A DNA stretch of 64,000 bases from Drosophila pseudoobscura (Eukaryota > Arthropoda > Insecta > Diptera > Drosophilidae): NCBI RefSeq assembly GCF_009870125.1, contig NC_046680.1, positions 12,419,501 to 12,483,500 on the forward strand. The letters run 5' to 3'. The position numbers were made by a program, and so were the translations under genes. Below the pieces are notes generated by a model. That model made no database searches and was not told where the DNA came from. It worked only from the letters and a program-made list of their open reading frames with translations. Of the stretch, positions 46,201 to 58,314 are shown piece by piece; within the stretch, counting starts at the first letter, position 1, and every line of letters starts with the position of its first letter.

Positions 46201-47739
46201 CAGAACTGATCATTTCAACTTTCGACTGATTTTAGATAATCGCTCATCTGATATCTATACTTTCTATATATCTTTCTATCAAATTTAAAATTTGATTGCA
46301 TTTCCGTTTACGTTCTTTGATCTCTGATCTCTAATAAATGATCACAGATCATTTGCAGTTTATCTCTCGCTATCTTCGATCCGGAGCCACCTGTTTGTCG
46401 GGCTCCTTTGGACACCAGCCACGCCCCCCAATGTCTCACAGACGCCCACCTGCTAAATGACAGCCACTTTGGGGTACATACAAGGGGGCGTGTATTTTTG
46501 CATAATTTCCGAATTAAAAACGAACAGAAAACTGTGTTTGCGTAATGGCATTTCCTAACGGTGATGACTTCATAGAGGATCGAGTGTCCCCGCAAAAACT
46601 AGGCTCGAATTTGCATAGGAATGGATGTCGCTAACTGGCTATAACTGGGGGAGACTACGGGCATATCAGTCAGCGGTTGGTTTATGGTTCCATATCCATA
46701 TCCACATCCACATCCATTATGTGTCTGTGTGTGCGCCTCCTTTCGAGGCGTGTGTGTGTGTGTTTGTGTGTGATGTTGGGGCAATCTGCGCGATCAACAC
46801 ACGACGCTAATGTACAGATCATGAGCACCGATTGCGCTTAGTGCATGAAAATTGGAAAAACTTGTTGTCGACTGGCGACGGCTGTCCCTCGTCCGGCGAC
46901 TTGTTCTTCAGCCACCATCATCATCATCTTTTTTAGACATATGTATGTACATACATTTATCGCAGCCGGATCGGAGGATGATGATGATGATCGCTGCGCT
47001 CGACTCATTCTCTTCTCTTATTAATTTCCCTCTTTGGAATCTGTGTGCGGCATATCATGTCAAAAATTACAAAGAGTTGCTTGTTCGAAGGCTTGGGTCA
47101 GTGCCTCATAGATACACACACACACACACGTATCTATGGTTTGGCTTCATGTACCGCCGCTCTAATTAATTCAAGCGAGCTGTGTGGCGCCCCGAGGGTC
47201 TCTCACATGACCTGTGTGCCACCAATGTGTTTCCCAATATTTGTCCAAAGAATTATCGCAAACAGTCTGCTGACCGCCTGATAGACCACACTGATGCCCT
47301 ACAGTTCTCTCTTCCGTACATTTTTATGGGGTACTATTCAGCGATCCAAGACCATAACCTTCACCTTCGCTCAGTCGTATGTCACTGACGCTTTGTAATT
47401 TAAATGAATTTTCGTATTTAACAACATTATTTTCGACCGGCCGAGCGGCTTACAAAAGTGGCTGGCAATGGGCAACGTGGCGTATGACTTTAATGATTCC
47501 CAGGCCAAGTCTAAGGTTACACAGCCCCACAGTTACGAGCCCTCCCCGTTTCACAGCAACAACAAAAACAAAAGAAACGAAAACCCATTCCCAAGCGACT
47601 CCAATCCATTGTAATTTGAGCAGCTTCTCAAGTTCGCTGTCGGGATAGATTCCGTACATTTATTTCGCTGCGATTATTGAACGATTAGGCCTGAAGCGAT
47701 TCCAGGGGCAACAAATTGTGCGGACATGCGCGAAATATG

Positions 47740-47802
47740 GTACGAATACCAGTACGAACACTCATACGAGTACCCATACTCATACCCATACTCGTACGAG
47801 TG
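47740..47802. repeat. Cluster of TACGAA/TACGAG/TACTCG motifs
   Basis: Ten or so degenerate six-base units (TACGAATACCAG, TACGAACACTCA, TACGAGTACCCA, TACTCATACCCA, TACTCGTACGAG) run in tandem. This is the densest cluster of a motif that recurs singly across both flanks of the window. Confidence 0.8.
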
Positions 47803-50800
47803 TGTGGGGTACGAGGTGGATAAAAAGTGAAAGACCTGGTCGTGATAACACGTAGGCCCCGAACAAGAGGCGCGCATGCGTGGTCCAAGTAGGTACCCCT
47901 CGCGTCATATTCCACTTGAGTTGCAACTGCAAGTTTAGTTGCAGCTTGTGGCACGTCTCAGACGTAGCAACACCCACTCGACGATGCGGCCCCAAGCCCC
48001 CAACAAGGAGGAGGGATAGCGGAGGTTTAACTCTTTCTGGCCCGCTGCACACTCTTTTTTGGTGGCACTACGCGAGGTTTTATGACCTCCCCTACCCAGA
48101 AAAGCACAAAACCGAGAAAAAAGATCTTGGCTACGCCTCTCGTCTCTCCAGTCAGGTGGTGCCCCAACAAAAGCTCAGATTTCGATTTAATAGCCAAGAG
48201 TCGGACTAAGGCATACATTTTTCTCTCTACTTTTTTATGGCCAACATATAAATCCGTCTTGGCTTAACCCATTTGGAGACTTTGTTGGCCAGACTTTGAT
48301 TTGTGTCGGCCAATGGACTGTGCTTGGCCACCAGCTTGTAAACTCTTATCTAGAGAATCACACTTCGGGGAGGCTGAAATTTATGATCCAGCAGATCCAT
48401 TCCAATTCATTATAGATCGTTTAATCTTGAGGTTGAATGGAATTTCTGTGGGAGAAACCTACAATGGAACTTCCTACTCATTTCAATCGATTTACATTGA
48501 GAAAGGAAGAACCCTCCATTGGCAGGGCAACCTTCCCTTGGAAATGTAGCACTTTTTACTGCCTTGTGCATTGAATACCATTCAGCATTCCTGAGATTCC
48601 ACGAACCTGCAATTAAGTTCATTTTTTAGCACGCCATTGGGACCGTCGCAAGTGCCATAATGATTGACCATAAAATGCTTTCGAAAACGGGTACGCAATG
48701 CTCGTTAAATTCATTTGCATTTCCCCCGCACAATGGGGAAGGCAAACCCGAGTCCCACTCCAATCACAACGCTAGATCTGGGAGAGTGAACACATATTTC
48801 AGCTGTCAATTGGGTGTCGGCACCTCTTTAGACACGATGTTGACCACAAATCAAATTAAAATTAACCGAAAAATAAAAGCAATTCGAAATGCTATCAATC
48901 GCATAGCGAAATTAGCACTCGAGGCACACGAAGATTGTAAAAAACATAAATGGCAGCCAAGTGTTATCAGTGGCAGCGATCGTGCAGCCAGACGTGTCCG
49001 GACTCCGGAGTGCTTGAGTGATCCACCCACCTATGCACGAGAGTACTCCTAATTAGCGCCTTCACGGGCTGTAGTGGACCCCTAATTAGGCTAGAGTAAA
49101 CATACCATGGGATGGGATGGCTTTCCATTTGCGCAATCGCTGCTCTTTTGTCTGCTTTTGTCTCCGTTTCGGCTGTCGGTTGTCTTTTTACGGTGGCGTA
49201 TGCGTAATTTGGATGAGCTTCTTTCTCTCTGAATGCCACGTTTTTTTGGGTATTCCAAGTGCATGGCTTTTCTCTTTTACGTAGTCGTATATTGTCAATG
49301 TCGTGCAGTTGTCATTACCGCATTATTGTTATTGTTACTGCCTTCTTTCTTGACTCTTCCTCTGTCTTTCCCGCTTCTTGGCGCATTTTTATGGTCGTAA
49401 ATCTGGGCAGAGAAGCAGAGTTATATGTACATCTTATGTAAACCAATTAGTTGCGTTGGCATTTGCATTGAAATGCATAATTTATGAGTGCAGCTCAGTC
49501 CACAATTATTTTTGATCCAAACGAATCCAAAAGTGTGGCAGAAGTTGTTAAGCCAACACAGCAGTGTGCCCCTGCCTCCTCCTCGGCCACTCTAAAGGCG
49601 CAAATGAAGCAATTAAATTCAAAACGTTGCAGACACATAAAAATTATACATTTCTTGTTATATTTTTCCCATTTCCATGCAGGAATCCCGTCCCATTCCC
49701 CCCCCAAAGGCGACTCGGAAATTATGTTAATTCCCGGGCCACAAACGATAATAAAAATAAAAATTTAATTTCGTGTAACTTTAATAGGCCGTAAAGCGTT
49801 TAAGTTTTGAATTTTAATTGCTGCTGCCTTTCCACGATGATATAAGGAGCCACTTGGAGCCATGAGACATGGGTTCTATCGATTGCCTGTCCATTAGGTA
49901 ATTGAATGGCGAGGCTTTCACAGAGATCTCTGTCCACGAGGAGATTTCCCCCGGAGGCTGAGCCCCGCCGTTTTCTGTGTCTAATGCGGGACTTTCTTTG
50001 CCTCCTCCCCTTGCTGTTCCTCTGGGGGTTCTGGTCATGGCCATGGCTATTCTCCTTTATGTTCGTGTCATGTTCGCTTTTGGCAAATTCATCTCTCGCT
50101 TTGAGTGGGGCCGTGCCGGGCCGAGCTCTCGCTGGGTTTCTTTTATGGCAACTGCCGCTTAATTGCTTTTTCTCACCCGTTTCTCTGTTTTCCTTTCTTT
50201 GCAGGTAAGCATCGATAGCAGCACCACTTGCACCACTGACCCACTTGCACGGCGACAAGTGGTGGCGCCAGCAGCCACCAGCCACTAGCCACATGGGGAT
50301 CCCTGCAGGGCCGTCTAATCCCATCCGATCTGTGGGATGTGGGATAGATACGAGAATCTTTATTGATATGTGTCACCATTATCGATGTCGACTGTCGACT
50401 GTCGACTTTCGACTTTCCCTTCGCGCTCTCCCCATTTCCCCGCATGAATTATGGCACTGCCCACAGAGAGATCGCGTCTTAGATCTCTGACTTAATTAAA
50501 TTCGCTTTTCCCTATGCGGGCTTCCCATCCAAATCCAATCCGACTTGCCCAGCAACAAAAATCGAACATAATTCATGCAGCGCCCTCACACTCTCAGAGT
50601 CCATGATGCTGGATGCTGTCTCTCCGGACCATGTTGCTGCGGCAGTGATAAGATCTACAGATCTTAGATCCAATGACTGCTGCTCCATATTTTGGCGTAA
50701 ATTGAAATCTCTGACGGTCTGTCGGTCTGCCGCTCTGCCGCTGTGTCGCCGTGTCGCTGCGGAGGTGCCAACCTGTTCTCTTTAATTGGGTTAAAATGCA

Positions 50801-51374
50801 GTCGTCGAGCCTGGCCCAAAGCGGAAATCAGTTGGAGCCGCAACGGGCGTCGGCCATTTAGCAATTGATGTTGCAAATGGCGAGTGGCAAGTGGCAGACG
50901 ACATGATTTATGTGTGCTCAAACGATTGACCTGATTCCGGGGAGTGTGCGAGTGCCACTATTATCTGCACAGATCTACAGAGATCTGCAGAGATCTTCGG
51001 CGATCGGGGATTGGGACTGGGATCTATAACTATCCATCCAAAGATCCCTCCGTGCGGTGCGGTGTGTCAAATGAACCTGTCACATTTCAGCAAACATTCA
51101 CTTTCTCTTTGGCGCAGCTGGCGCCTGGCATGGGGCATCCTGTGTGCCACACTAAATTACAATTTGTTTATGTGCCCCAGCACCCAGCACCCAGCACCCA
51201 CACAAACACAAACACATACACACACCACTCGTATGAGGGGTCTGGCATGGTCTCCTCCTGGGGCACAATTTGTCTGCGGATCAGTGGGCAATAAGTCAAA
51301 CGCCACACCGCCAAAAGTTCAACAAATTTCGCAAAGCAAAAGGTTTATTTAAAGTTTTATGTGCCTCGGCATGT

Positions 51375-51405
51375 GTGTCTGTCTGTCTGTCTGTCTGTGT
51401 GTGTG
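51375..51405. repeat. GTCT tetranucleotide run
   Basis: Tandem GTCT units grade into a GT run. It produces alternating Cys-Val and Ser-Val frames. Confidence 0.9.
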
Positions 51406-51453
51406 GCATTATTGTTGCTATTTTTGCGCTTCCGTTGCATGTCCAGCGAGGGA

Positions 51454-51524
51454 GTTGCAGTTGCAGTTGCAGTTGGGGTTGGGGCTGGGGCTGGGGCTGG
51501 GAGTCAGTCAGGCAGTCAGTCAGC
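51454..51524. repeat. Adjacent TTGCAG, GGGGCT and CAGTCAGT arrays
   Basis: Three different short tandem arrays lie end to end: TTGCAG (x3), GGGGCT (x4) and AGTC units. They explain the long Leu/Gly-rich frames over this region. Confidence 0.85.
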
Positions 51525-54500
51525 CGGCTGTCTATCATTTGCCATACACTCGGAGGCCTTTCATTTTAGCCGCAGACAATTGCCAGGCCCCAGCAGACAG
51601 CCCCATTCCGTCTTGGCTTCCTGCCTGTTCGCGGTGCAGGCCCTCAAAGAGGCCGCTCTCTCATTTGCCTCCCCCTCCCCCTACCCCTCGCACATTTTGC
51701 ACTGCAATTTCTATATCTATATCTGTTTCGATTCGTTTTCATTCATAACTGGGCCCTGGATCTGGATGAGCCATGGAGGAGGGATCGCATCGCATCGGAT
51801 TGGATTGGCAACTCCTGGCTTATGCAACAGACTCAGACAACAGATTTGCTGCTGCGTTTAGCGGCAATGAGGAAGTCCACTTTTGTGGGTGACTGTGGCA
51901 AACGATTGCGGTCGGGTTAAGTTTCCTTTTGACTCGATTCGTTTTGGCTTGCAACTGCTGCCGGGGCTACAAGATTGCATGCTGCGATAGGCACAAATGT
52001 GGCAGCACCAAATCATAATGCACAATAATTTTGGGGCATAACTGTGGCATAAACTACTCGCCACATTTCTCAGTGGGCGAAAGTTACGGGAAAGGCATCC
52101 AGCCCTGCTCCTCCAGCTGCACGTCCTCGACCTTTCAGAGCACATTTCAGCCGAGTTCAGACGCGTTGTCTGACTCTTTTTCAATAACAATAAAGGCCTT
52201 CTGCGCCTGCGCCCCACACTCTTTCTGTCAGTCAGACAATGCGGCCCGGCGCGTGCTTCTGGCCAGGCCAAGATACAAATAAAATACGGATGGAGATGGA
52301 GATGCAGATGGAGAGCCGAGACCCAGACCCAGACACCACTGCAGATGCAGATGCCGATGCCGATGTCAGACGATGACAGCTTTTGGCGGAGAGCCTAGCC
52401 CCTATTTGCCTGCGCCATTAAACGGCAGCCCAGGTGGGCGTTGACTTCCCTGCGTCTCCCCCTTACCCCCGGCTGCCACAACAATGGAAACAGAGGCGTC
52501 ATCTACCAGACTACGCTGGCAGGTCCAGGTACGGCGTAATGAGCGTTCCCCTCCCTCCGAGTGGGCCGCATTCCGCGGCAGGAATGAGATCCGAGCCGAC
52601 TTCATTTGTCAAGTCGGAGTTTAAGCGGCGTCATGTGCCTTAATTGTGGCAAATGTTTGCCAGACCCTGGCACTCTCAGCGAAGGAAAGCAAACAAATGG
52701 GGGAGAGGCCCCGCCTCGGACTCCATCTCCACCTTTGGACTCCTTCGGCTTCATGTATGAGCGAAAGTGATTTCGACCGCCGGCTGCATAAATCCTGCAA
52801 TGAATAATTTAGTCATTCCATTTCATGCAGCGTCAATGGAAACGAACTTTTTGTCGAAACATTTAAGCCGCAGGAGTTGGCCATGCCCGGCCCCATGACC
52901 ACCCAAGCGACAGCGCCAGCGTCAGAGACGGCGCAGGCGGCGGCGGCGGCGCCTTGGCGGCAAATTCATCACACGAGTGTCCCAAGTCCACGTCCCCCGC
53001 CCAGTGTTTCGTGCCCCACGGCGACGACTCTAAATCGTGTGTGAATGGCTTGACGAACTGCACTGCTGCTGTCCCACAGTGGGGCAAAAAAGGCACTTGG
53101 GATAGAAATATATGTATCTGTTGCTGGTAGATCTTTGCTATGAGCATTGCCGCCCACATTAATGATTTGTGGTTCTGCTTACTCGTAGTCTCCACAAATT
53201 TCCACAGTGCCAATCCGAGCTCTCACAGCCCGGACCCCGACTGACCATTATGCTGACCAATTAGTCATTCGGCGCTGGTTTTGCATGTCATCTGTGTGGG
53301 GCAGGGTTTGGCCAGGAGACAAACCACCAACAAGCCGCAGCCGACATGCAGCCTGTAATTTGTTTGTCAATTAAAAGCGCCGGCAACAGGCAACAGACAA
53401 CAGGCAAAGCGCCTTGGCCATATTTTGCACTGTGGCAAGCGGCTTTCGCAACATGTTGCCGCTGCTGCTGCTTGAACGAAAGCGAGTCGGGGTCACCGCA
53501 TTCTGGAGGATCAAAGGAAGAAGCAGGAGGGACAGTCACAGTACCCAGTCGCCAGTCCCAATGCGGAAACTGGGCGACAGCTGGCGCTCACTTTCAACGC
53601 GCGACTTCTTTGTGGTTCTACCCTGTCAGCGCTAATGGTGATATGCAAAAGGAAAACCGAAACTGAACAACAACTACAGACCGTTAAAATAATGAGCTGC
53701 AACTGCCGCTGCTGTTGCCGCTGCTGCTGCCGCTGCCGTTGTGATTTGTTGTTGTTGCCGCCGCGGCGGCACTTTCTACCGCCTGTCCAAAAATAAGCAG
53801 CCATGTTGCATATAGCCTCCATACGAGTACGTACACATTTGTATTATTTTCAGTTTTCTTCTTTTTCGGCCACAAATCCTAAAATGGCAAACAGCGACAT
53901 GTGCGACCGACTTTGGCCAGGCGGCAGAGGCAGAGGCAGATGCAGATGCAGAGGCAGAGACAGAGGCGACAAGGTGATGGTGACATGGGCCGACGCCGCC
54001 ACCGCTGCCGCTAGCGATGGCAGTGTTTGCCACTAAAAGAGCGACTTAATCTGATTGAGGATGGTTCAAGTGCCTAGAATGTTAAGGGGAAATCATATTT
54101 TGGAAGAAATTAGCCATCAATCGGCTGGGAGAAATATATATCTCCCTAGTTACTTTTGTACAACGATTATTCGATATTTGAGGCATCCGCTTTATCCACC
54201 AGAAAGCTCTGATTCGTGGCGTACTCCATCACGACCCATGTCACGCTGCCATCTCCAGTGGAAGCTGCAGCAGAGCCGTGTTGGAGTCGACACCGGAGTC
54301 GGGGAACGAACGGCAAACAGCATCGAAATCGGCATTGGCATCGGCTGGCAGATGCGTGTGCTGCCTGCCTCCTGGCAAATAAATCTCAAATATAAATAAT
54401 AAGCAAATATTTTATATTTGCCTTTTGCCGGACGACTCTCTCGATGTCGATGTCGATGTCGTCGCTCTTGATGCCCAATTTGGCTTTGGCGACGATCTCG

Positions 54501-54607
54501 ACGGCATTTGTGGGTCAGGCGGTCGATCGAGGGAATTGAAATTGAAACTGGCGCCTCTTTGGCGTCGATTGATTTTCATATTTGTTGGATGCAATTAAGC
54601 TCAAGAG

Positions 54608-54638
54608 CCCCATAGCCCATAGCCCATAGCCCATAGCC
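54608..54638. repeat. Seven-base tandem repeat CCCATAG
   Basis: Four to five copies of the 7-base unit CCCATAG within AT-rich intronic DNA. Confidence 0.85.
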
Positions 54639-55520
54639 AGAGCCAATTTGAGATCAACACGAGAGATTCATAAGCCGCAGATGGAGAGGCCCGACGGCCA
54701 GTGATTCTGATCATTCAATTAAAATATACTCGTACTGCTATACGTAGCGAACCTTGAATACATCACTGCAGGCCCCGGGGCTGAATTGATTGATCAAGAG
54801 CGTACAAAGCAATAAATAATACAACAAAACAACAAAGCAAGAAAGACAGAGTTTAGCGATATGAAGCACTCAATACTCTTGAGGAATGATCGGTTTTATG
54901 GGCAGATATACTAAATATGGAGGGATTACTAGTGGTTCCGTCAAAAGTAGAGTTTCTCCAAAGATTTAGATATATATTTGGTACACTAGTTTCCTTAGCA
55001 ACCGATCGAAATGGAAATCAGGACCATATCCTTACAGAATAAATCTTCCTGCAGCAGATTTCTAAAATAAATTCTTGAACGAATCCCAAAAGTTGTGCTC
55101 CTTTTGAAAGGGTATACAAAATACTGAAAACTCGTAAATGCCGAATACTCTGAATATAAAAAATGCAAGTGCCGTGCCACACCAAGCCGTCCCTCCGTCC
55201 CTCCGTCCGTCCGCCGTGCACATGTTCCACACTTTGCACTTCCTGATGGCGGGGGCTTTGGATACCAGAGAGGGGGGGAGGCAGGCAGATGGGGGGATGG
55301 AATTCTGCTTTGCGCCGCTGTGCATCGGAATGCGAAATTAATGAAATCACATGCAGACAGGCGACCAATAAGGAGGGTAGGATCGGTTCGGTTCGGCTCG
55401 GATCGGATCGGAGAAGAGCAGAGTGGGAGCGTCTGGGGGATGACGATGAGGTGGCCAGGCCGCTGACAGTGATTAATGCTGGATCTGCCTTTCCCGCCAC
55501 AACAACGAAACTACTCACCA

Positions 55521-55565
55521 GACACAGATACAGATACAGATGCAGATACAGATACAGACACAGAT
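55521..55565. repeat. Six-base tandem repeat CAGATA
   Basis: About seven copies of CAGATA with G/C variants. It gives a Thr-Asp run in one plus-strand frame and a Cys-Ile run on the minus strand. Confidence 0.9.
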
Positions 55566-57033
55566 CCACAAAGACAGAGGCGCTTTACGAGTAATGACAC
55601 ATTGAGAACTGCTGCAGACCGACGAAAACAAATCACGGTCAAGTGGAGTTTGCGGCTTGCTGGAGACCTGGGGTCCAAAGTGCTTGGGTGGCTTATTAAA
55701 AGCGAAAAGAAGTTCCCACATCAGAACCACACAACGATCACAACGAAAGTAGCTTAAGTCCACAAAACCAAATGAAATGAAATGGAATGTTAAAAGGGTT
55801 ACCACCACAAAACAAAGAACCAACGGCTAAAGAGCCTGAAGCACTGCGATGATGATGGTAGTGATGTAGAGACCCATTAAAGTGAGTCAAAAGTAAAAGC
55901 TGTGGAGAGTCGGAGCATGGGATGTGTGGACAGGCGACAGTATGGGAGATAATCTACTTAGGAGATACCCGTACGAGCCATAGTTCGAGGTGTGCAGAGC
56001 TTCCGCCTTACGGATCATAATCCCCTCGAATGAATGGCATCCAATTACCACACAATCTCTGTTGTGGCAGGATTTTCATTAAATTAAACGAAATCTGGGA
56101 CCCCTCTTCGTTTCACATGATAAGTTTTTGGTGGATGATGTTCTTAAGATGGGAAAACCTCTCTGAATCACGCTTTTTTATCCGATACGTCGAACATAAT
56201 GTATTATTCCTCTCTCCCATCATAAGTTCTTTGTTTTTCATGTGACGCATGCCACAGGCCTCCATTATATCATCGTTATGAGCGGTGAGCGATGAGTAGA
56301 GTTTGCAATTACAGAACTGCGAACAAACCACACAATTTTCGTCTTTTATTTTAGCACTAAAATATTTGGTAATCAGCAGAAATTCAAAGCATTTTTCAGC
56401 CATTCAAAAAGTATCGCATTACCATTCGAAAACCCCACAACCTGCCGCCGACTCGACTCTGTCTTTGGGCTTGGGTTACCATTATACAACCAGAGATGGA
56501 GAGCAACAACCAGCAGATGCCAGGTAGAAACAACAATGAGCAGACGCAACACGGTTATGGAAATGACAAAACTCACATGTGTTTCCGCAAAATGCCCGAC
56601 GACAGGCGGCCACTTATAATTTGTTTCATTAGCCAGCGTGAAATCGACTTTTTTCCATGGAGCCATGGCTCCTTGCGGCTTCCAGCGTCCAGCTTCCAAC
56701 TCCCTCTCTAGTGGCCAGTGTCTAATAATTTTTCATAATTTTGCGTGGGCTGTGTGGCATTTGAATTTCCATTTCCATTTGCATTTGCATTGGCGACCGA
56801 CTGACTTCCTTACAGCTGGCCTTTTCACCAGCCACCAACCACCAGACGCCTCCGCGAGTCCACGCCCACTGCCTGAAAGGGGGGCTGGCTATTTTTCATT
56901 TCAATTAAATTCGCATCGAGATTGCAAATCAAATCGATTGCCAGCACATTTAGCGCCTGTCACATTACTTTGCGAGCCCACTGTTGTGCTGGCTCTTGCA
57001 TAAGAGTGTGCTCCTGCGTCTGCGTGGCCGTGG

Positions 57034-57060
57034 CCCCATCCCCATCCCCATCCCCATCCC
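57034..57060. repeat. Six-base tandem repeat CCCCAT
   Basis: Four perfect copies of CCCCAT. It gives an Ile-Pro run in one frame. Confidence 0.9.
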
Positions 57061-58260
57061 AGTCCAGCCGTCGATTTGCATGCGGTTTCTCCCGTCCATA
57101 ATTATAGTTTATTACGAGTGCGAGTACTTTTACTTTACTTTACGGTTTTCTACTTTGGCACACTTTCCACCAAAGCCAAGCGGCTGCGTCAGCGGCAGCT
57201 CCTGCCATGCAAAGACTTTTACTGCCCACTGTGTGTGCGCAGCCATCATTTGTTTTGGATGGCTGGACTAATGACAAGTGCCTGGTCACGAAATGGCCAC
57301 GGCTGGGTCTCCGGCCAGACACATTTCAGGAATACTAGTCTGTAACAGAACGCCCCGTGAAATGTGAGCTGGGGACGGGGATTTGCTAGAGAGATTTCAT
57401 CCAGGGAAGCAGAATGTTTGCTCCTTCTTTGTCGAGTACTTTCCTGACAATGTCCCATATCTGGATCCACTCTGGGTCCACTTTCCACTCGCAAAAACTC
57501 CACTCAGGCGCGTGTCTAATTTATTATTTTGACCTTTGTCTGGGGCCTCATTGTCGGCCTTTATTATTCACCGGGCTAAACACCTCAATTAAACAGATTG
57601 CGATATTCCCCTTCGTTGCGTACCGCCTTGTGCGTGACAGAGTCGACTCAGATTCTGCTGATTCTGGGGGAGTGCCACAGCACCCTCTCTATAAAGAGTT
57701 CTGCATTGTATGCGCCGGCACACCTTAAAGGGAAAAGGGAGATGGAGACGGAGACCCACCCCACACGAACGACTGTCCCACTGCACGAGTGCGCCAATTC
57801 CGAGGGCACTCCCAGTGGCACGCAACAGTTTTCCCCGGCTCCGGCAGCAGCAGCATCCCGGGGAAAACCCACCCCCCGAAGGGCCAGGGTATGGGTTGAA
57901 TAAACCCTGATCGGCATCTGGGCTTGTGCTCTCTCCCCTCAGCGATGGGGACAGACACACTTTCACCACTTCTCGGAGCGCAGTCAATAGCAGGGCACTC
58001 GTAAATCAACAGCTTCAACTCCGACTCTCCAATAGCGACTCCAATTGCAATTCCCATTCCGAGTGCATCTTCCAGTGAATGCGAGACGAGGAGTACGAGT
58101 ATTACCCCAGTTTTAGGGCCAGTGCGCAACCCTTGAGATACAGCGAGGCGGCGGCCACACACTGCATCCGGCAGATAGGCGGCATCTGGGTAGATATACT
58201 CGTTACTCGTATTGTACGCACAAGTGCAGTGCAGTGCCCATCCACTAAGAGGAACAGAGG

Positions 58261-58314
58261 CTGGGACTGGGACTGGGACTGGGACTAGGACTGGGACTGG
58301 GACTCGGACTGGGA
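58261..58314. repeat. Six-base tandem repeat GGGACT
   Basis: Eight to nine copies of GGGACT with A and C variants, the longest array in the window. The 208-codon minus-strand frame over it is a Pro-Val repeat artefact. Confidence 0.9.

Noticed and set aside
48660-49052. 130-codon plus-strand frame in the right-hand intron
   Set aside because: It is not repeat-derived but has no promoter, splice context or recognisable motif. One frame of this length is expected by chance in 23 kb.
51361-51861. 166-codon plus-strand open frame
   Set aside because: It crosses the GTCT, TTGCAG and GGGGCT arrays. The product is low-complexity and resembles no protein family.
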